From Candidatus Zixiibacteriota bacterium (lineage in GTDB: Bacteria > Zixibacteria > MSB-5A5 > GN15 > PGXB01), in assembly GCA_024230695.1 (NCBI GenBank), contig JAAERC010001054.1, positions 1 to 10,371 of the forward strand: 10,371 nt of DNA, read 5' to 3'. Shown here in pieces: positions 7,065 to 10,371 of the stretch; position 1 is the first letter of the stretch, and each line of letters begins with the position of its first letter. A model generated the notes under the pieces. That model had not been told where the DNA came from. It made no database searches and saw nothing but the letters and a program-made list of their open reading frames with translations. A program made the position numbers and the translations under genes.

Positions 7065-7451
7065 TTATTCGGTGTCAAAAATGCTGTTTATTGATTGGGC
7101 GGTGATTGTACTATAATCTTTATGCAGACTTGTTATAATTGATTCGACTGCGAGTTTTACAAATTCTTCTTTGCTTAATAACGCGTCATATTCAAATGAG
7201 TGTTCTTTTTTTGTGCGTTTGAGGATATTTTTATTGACCAAACGGTTCATCACAGTCATTACAGTTGTATATGCATATTCATGATTTTGTTCAGTATTAA
7301 GAAAATAAAGGACACGTTTGATAGTGATCGGTGCGTTTTCCCAGACAATATCGATAACTTGGGCTTCAAGTTTCCCGAAAAACTTTTCCAGACCGGAACC
7401 TGATGGTTTAAAAGTTATCGAGATATCTTTTCCTTCATTATTTTCGGTCAT
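7065..7451 (-). CDS. BlaI/MecI/CopY-family transcriptional repressor
   Basis: The protein has 128 residues, normal for the family. The winged-helix domain spans about 22-95: LEAQVIDIVWENAPITIKRVLYFL, then the recognition-helix region YAYTTVMTVMNRLVNKNILKR, then a wing ending SFEYDALLSKEEF. The C-terminal helix would mediate dimerisation. Family members bind inverted repeats near their own promoters and are usually released when a membrane M56 peptidase (BlaR1/MecR1) is activated. No such gene lies in this window. Instead, 16 nt upstream is a 52-residue membrane protein gene in the same direction, probably in one operon. No strong Shine-Dalgarno precedes the ATG. The gene converges with the FISUMP gene across a 16-nt gap without a terminator hairpin. 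Confidence 0.9.
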   Translation of the reverse strand: MTENNEGKDISITFKPSGSGLEKFFGKLEAQVIDIVWENAPITIKRVLYFLNTEQNHEYAYTTVMTVMNRLVNKNILKRTKKEHSFEYDALLSKEEFVKLAVESIITSLHKDYSTITAQSINSIFDTE

Positions 7452-7467
7452 TGGGAACTGTTCTTAT

Positions 7468-7626
7468 TTAATCTTCGATCTTATTCTTATTGTCAAAAAT
7501 CATCTTGGCACCAAAAGCGATCAAAGCAATTGGAAGAATATAATCCCAGGCATCGCCGGGAATAATATCTGCCCGCGAAAGAACCATCAGAATACCAATG
7601 ATTAAAAGCATAAAACCAACAAACAT
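7468..7626 (-). CDS. Small two-helix membrane protein, LiaI/LiaF-TM-like
   Basis: This 52-residue open frame has a strong ribosome site: GGAGG at 7634-7638 on the - strand, 7 nt before the ATG. The protein starts MFVGFMLLIIGILMVLSRAD (first membrane helix, about 2-17), has a short loop IIPGDAWDY, a second helix (about 30-43, ILPIALIAFGAKMIF), and a charged tail DNKNKIED. The order 'helix, (L/I)PxDxWDYxLPxxLIxxG' resembles the LiaI/LiaF-like transmembrane region found in envelope-stress proteins and in many short stand-alone proteins. It is the first gene of a probable operon with the BlaI-family repressor 16 nt downstream. It is short, but the ribosome site, helical design and spacing make it convincing. 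Confidence 0.8.
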   Translation of the reverse strand: MFVGFMLLIIGILMVLSRADIIPGDAWDYILPIALIAFGAKMIFDNKNKIED

Positions 7627-7656
7627 CGACTTTCCTCCTATGAGTGATTCATCTTT

Positions 7657-7685
7657 AATAAACCCGATTTTATCCCAGATGTCAA
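7657..7685 (-). promoter_or_regulatory. Candidate promoter for the small membrane protein/BlaI unit
   Basis: On the - strand, TTGACA (7685-7680) is followed after 17 nt by TTTATT (7662-7657, four of six consensus bases). The leader to the ATG at 7626 would be about 25 nt. A short inverted repeat, ATGTC (7679-7683) with GACAT (7694-7698), overlaps the -35 element. Confidence 0.4.
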
Positions 7686-7708
7686 TTTATAAAGACATGC
7701 CAAATTTC

Positions 7709-7721
7709 GATACATTGTGTC
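7709..7721. promoter_or_regulatory. Possible BlaI-type operator (near-palindrome)
   Basis: GATACATTGTGTC is a 13-bp near-palindrome of form GAYACAWTGTRTC. It lies about 25 bp upstream of the candidate -35 of the BlaI operon. BlaI/CopY operators usually contain TACA and TGTA half-sites; here the half-sites read TACA and TGTG with a 1-nt centre, so the match is only partial. Confidence 0.25.
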
Positions 7722-8726
7722 TTACAGATTATCTAATACGGCCATAATATTCTCATGCGGAACCCGAGGGTTGATGGCGCATCCGGGGCCAAATATAAAC
7801 CGTTTACCGGCCATTCGTTCTTTGACTTTGTTCATCTCGTTTTTGATTTCATCGGGAGTTCCATTCAAGAGCCAGCCAAGATCATCGAGACCGCCGATAA
7901 CGGTTTTATCACCAAGGAATTCAAAGCTATCCTCAAGATTGATATTGGTCGGATCGGCGGCATTCCAGTTGATAAGACTGACCGGATAGTCAGAAAGTTG
8001 TTTGAGGTAATTATTACTGTCGCAAACATGCAAAAGATTATATTTACTGTTACTAGCGGCTTTGAGGATGCGCAGATCAAACGGCCGGCAAAAATCGTTG
8101 TACTGTTCGTATGGCATCGCATCAGCACTGGCAATATTAAGAGTTGCAAAGAAAAGGCCGTCGGCTCCGGCATTAAGGATTTCAGGAACATACACTTCAA
8201 ATGTTTTGGTTATCCGCTCAATCGCACCGGTCACTTTATCTGGAAAAGTTCTTAATTGCTTAAGAAATTCCTCTCTATTGCCAACCAGACGACGGGCGAT
8301 GCCAACCGGATTAAAAAGAGTCATCAGAAGCGGCAGATCAGGACCACATTTTTTCCTGATTAGATTGATTGCACTCAGATGATCAGTTAGAACCGGAGCT
8401 GTTGGGGGAAGGATATCAATTTTATCCCAGTCATCAGGTGTATTGATGGCATACACAGTATGTTTGTGATTGGAGAATTCATCAGTGGACCAGTCAAGTT
8501 TGTTGCCCCAGTCTTCGGTATGGAAACTGGCGCGGGGATTTATTTTCATGAAGTCCCAGCTGTATTTGTTTTGGTATTCGATCATGACCTCGGCCATCTG
8601 CTCAGCCGACGATTCGACATGGAAAAAGTGGCGCCAGAGCGAAACCGCAAAACGGTCCGGCTTCTCCGGCATTTCGCCCTTCATGGTCATCTCGAATCGC
8701 TCGCGCGGGGAATATTTATTGTTCAT
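7722..8726 (-). CDS. Uroporphyrinogen decarboxylase-superfamily protein, probable Zn-dependent methyltransferase-like
   Basis: The protein has 334 residues and a UroD-like TIM-barrel pattern: GADGLFFATLNIASADAM, LLHVCDSN (231-238), GGLDDLGWLLNGTPDEI and FGPGCAINPRVPHENIMAV near the C-terminus. It lacks the arginine-rich N-terminal substrate motif of true HemE, so haem synthesis is unlikely. H233, C235 and C316 fit the HxC...C zinc site of the MtaA/MtbA/CmuA branch, which transfers methyl groups between corrinoid proteins and thiols. I infer a methyltransferase-type or related enzyme with unknown substrate; no corrinoid protein gene is adjacent. The ATG at 8726 has GGAGG 11 nt upstream, slightly far. 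The gene diverges from the response regulator, and the next gene on its strand starts 95 nt beyond its stop. Confidence 0.87.
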   Translation of the reverse strand: MNNKYSPRERFEMTMKGEMPEKPDRFAVSLWRHFFHVESSAEQMAEVMIEYQNKYSWDFMKINPRASFHTEDWGNKLDWSTDEFSNHKHTVYAINTPDDWDKIDILPPTAPVLTDHLSAINLIRKKCGPDLPLLMTLFNPVGIARRLVGNREEFLKQLRTFPDKVTGAIERITKTFEVYVPEILNAGADGLFFATLNIASADAMPYEQYNDFCRPFDLRILKAASNSKYNLLHVCDSNNYLKQLSDYPVSLINWNAADPTNINLEDSFEFLGDKTVIGGLDDLGWLLNGTPDEIKNEMNKVKERMAGKRFIFGPGCAINPRVPHENIMAVLDNL

Positions 8727-8926
8727 ATAATTTATTTCCTCCGAAATTTATTTTCTCTATTTTACAAAATCATTCATCTAATAAAATACGTGATGAGTCA
8801 TAAAAACAAGATGTTTCATTGTTTAATATGTGAACAATGAAGGCAGGAGCCATTGATACCTAACTATTTATGCCGAATAAGAAATTGATAGGTTGGATGT
8901 AATTTTTTAACCCGGAAGGAATATTT
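8727..8926. other. Divergent intergenic region
   Basis: This 200-nt AT-rich region must hold promoters for the UroD-family gene (-) and the response regulator (+). A weak + strand candidate is TTGATA (8853-8858), 17 nt, AATAAG (8876-8881). On the - strand a TTGTTT ... TTTTAT pair around 8785-8813 is possible but weak. An imperfect hairpin (CAAT...GGC, AGGA loop, GCC...ATTG) lies at about 8835-8855. No -24/-12 sigma-54 promoter is evident. Confidence 0.4.
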
Positions 8927-10303
8927 ATGCCCGGAAAAATTCTGGTTGTCGATGATGAACAATCAATGTGTGATTTTATGGAAATCATGCTGACCAGAGA
9001 AGGGTACAAAGTCGATAAGGCCGATTGTGGAAAAAAGGCGCTGGAGCTTTCCGGTTTTAATTCCTATGATCTTATTATCGCAGATTTAATGATGCCGGAG
9101 ATGACCGGATTGGAGCTTCTTGCAAAAGTCAGAAAAGACAATAAAACAATTGATTTTATTGTTATGACCGCCTTTGCATCGGTTGACACTGCTATTGAAG
9201 CAATGAAACAGGGTGCGATAGATTATATTACCAAGCCATTTAAAGTTGATGAAATCAAACTTGTCATTGAAAAATCGTTAACTGGCAAAAAACTTAAAAA
9301 AGAAAACAAACAATTAAAAAAACAGCTGGTTGAGGATTCCTCTTTTGAAAATTTTATTGGACAATCCGAAGAGATAATCAAACTCAAAAGATTGGCCGGG
9401 CGTGTGGCCGGAACCGATTCTACCGTTTTAATCAGAGGTGAATCGGGAACCGGTAAGGATCTTGTCGCCAAGGCGATTCATGCGGCCTCGGACAGAGCAC
9501 GGGGACCGTTTGTAACAATTAACTGTGCCGCCTTGCCGGAGAATTTGTTGGAATCCGAGCTGTTTGGATATAAAAAAGGTGCCTTTACCGGAGCTGTTAA
9601 GGATAAAGAAGGTTTGTTCAAAGTTGCCGATGGTGGCACTTTCTTTCTTGATGAGGTTGGTAATACATCGTTGGCAATCCAGGTTAAATTATTAAGAGTG
9701 CTTGAAGATAAGGTGATTACTCCGGTTGGTGATACCAAGCCGATAAAAGTCGATATACGCTTGATCGCGGCTACTAATGCTGATTTAGAGGCGGCCGCCA
9801 AGACTGAGAGTTTCCGCTCGGATTTGTTTTATCGTCTGAATGTGATCCCGATACATATCCCGCCGCTTCGCAAGCGAGTTGATGATATAACGCTGCTAAT
9901 AAATCACTTTACCAATAAATACTGTAGTAGAATGAATTCTGAGCCAAAAGAGATCATGCCGGATGTTATTGAGGCTCTTCTTAAGTATAACTGGCCCGGA
10001 AATGTAAGAGAGCTTGAAAATTGTATTGAACGGGCGATTTTGCTTTCTCGTTCAAAGGCTATTAAACTTGCCGACTTTCCAACAAAGATCACCGATTACA
10101 CTGGTAAGCCGATTGTTTCTGATGAAACACCGGAAACGCCGACTTTGGAATCGATTGAGAAAGCATATATTTATTTTGTTATGAATCAATCAAAAGGCAA
10201 AAAGGCGAAGGCGGCCAAAACGCTCGGAATTGATAATTCCACATTATATAGAAAATTGGAACGATACAAATTGCAGGATACAGATTCTGTAGTATCGGAG
10301 TAA
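8927..10303 (+). CDS. NtrC-family sigma-54-dependent response regulator
   Basis: The 458-residue protein has the full three-domain layout. The receiver domain (about 3-118) has acidic residues D9/D10, phosphoacceptor D53 in IIADLMMPEMTG, T81 and K103. A charged coiled linker (about 119-138) follows. The AAA+ sigma-54 activation domain (about 142-375) has Walker A GESGTGKD (171-178), an intact GAFTGA loop (218-223) for sigma-54 contact, Walker B with D242/E243, the arginine-finger region FRSDLFYRLNV, and sensor II NWPGNVREL. A Fis-type helix-turn-helix lies at about 427-449 (KAKAAKTLGIDNSTLYRKLERYKL). When phosphorylated by a partner kinase it would form a ring that remodels sigma-54 RNA polymerase at target promoters. 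The start is supported by GGAAGGA at 8914-8920, 6 nt before the ATG. No kinase is seen upstream, and the remaining 68 nt downstream hold no gene start I can support. Confidence 0.96.
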   Translation: MPGKILVVDDEQSMCDFMEIMLTREGYKVDKADCGKKALELSGFNSYDLIIADLMMPEMTGLELLAKVRKDNKTIDFIVMTAFASVDTAIEAMKQGAIDYITKPFKVDEIKLVIEKSLTGKKLKKENKQLKKQLVEDSSFENFIGQSEEIIKLKRLAGRVAGTDSTVLIRGESGTGKDLVAKAIHAASDRARGPFVTINCAALPENLLESELFGYKKGAFTGAVKDKEGLFKVADGGTFFLDEVGNTSLAIQVKLLRVLEDKVITPVGDTKPIKVDIRLIAATNADLEAAAKTESFRSDLFYRLNVIPIHIPPLRKRVDDITLLINHFTNKYCSRMNSEPKEIMPDVIEALLKYNWPGNVRELENCIERAILLSRSKAIKLADFPTKITDYTGKPIVSDETPETPTLESIEKAYIYFVMNQSKGKKAKAAKTLGIDNSTLYRKLERYKLQDTDSVVSE

Positions 10304-10371
10304 ATAAAAGAAAGAGTTATAGACAAAAAAGCTGAGCAATTACTAAACAATGATATCAAATATAACACATA

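Noticed and set aside
7755..8255. A + strand open frame of 166 codons opposite the UroD-family gene
   Set aside because: It is the complement of a conserved TIM-barrel gene with the expected motifs; the + frame has no supporting signal.
8793..8840. A 15-codon frame with a CxxC pair upstream of the response regulator
   Set aside because: Too short, no ribosome site, and it lies within the AT-rich divergent promoter region; chance is the simplest explanation.
8842..8851. GGCAGGAGCC resembling the arm of the 2344-2366 palindrome
   Set aside because: Only one arm is similar, there is no matching opposite arm or CAGGTCGAAAT core, and a 9-of-10 match in 10 kb is weak evidence.

Overview
The window looks like a chromosomal segment of an uncultured, AT-leaning Gram-negative bacterium. 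A lipobox lipoprotein, an anchored prolyl oligopeptidase, a dockerin/FISUMP surface protein and a sigma-54 activator would together fit the FCB superphylum. A Zixibacteria-like lineage is my best guess, from the dockerin-FISUMP architecture and the short palindromic intergenic repeats. No rRNA or phylogenetic marker is present, so this placement is an inference. There are ten protein-coding genes, one of them cut by the left edge. I see no tRNA, rRNA, CRISPR array, transposase or phage gene.

Left part (1-1498, + strand): the 3' end of a stand-alone methylmalonyl-CoA mutase large subunit, a small lipoprotein gene that overlaps it by 14 nt, and methylmalonyl-CoA epimerase. Mutase and epimerase belong to the propionyl-CoA/succinyl-CoA interconversion pathway. 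The lipoprotein between them is unexpected.

Middle (1500-5633, - strand): read in transcription order, an N-terminally anchored prolyl oligopeptidase (S9A), a cytoplasmic TPR-repeat protein coupled to it by an ATGA overlap, then a single-pass membrane protein with an exported domain and a cytosolic RanBP2-type zinc finger. This last gene ends 1 nt from the convergent epimerase gene. A perfect 10-bp palindrome lies between the TPR and zinc-finger genes.

Non-coding island (5634-6283): about 650 nt with two inverted-repeat structures, one of which shares an 11-bp core with the 2.3-kb palindrome, and a good sigma-70-like promoter for the next gene. That gene (6284-7048, +) encodes a secreted protein with half a dockerin and a FISUMP domain.

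Right part: on the - strand, a UroD-superfamily protein with an HxC...C zinc motif (methyltransferase-like), then a two-gene unit of a 52-aa LiaI/LiaF-like membrane protein and a BlaI/MecI-family repressor. On the + strand, diverging from the UroD gene, is a complete NtrC-type response regulator. Neither a BlaR1-type sensor nor a histidine kinase is in the window.

I found no convincing complete novel system. The items most worth a second look are the BlaI/small-membrane-protein pair, the RanBP2-finger membrane protein, the lipoprotein within the methylmalonyl-CoA operon, and the two related repeat islands.
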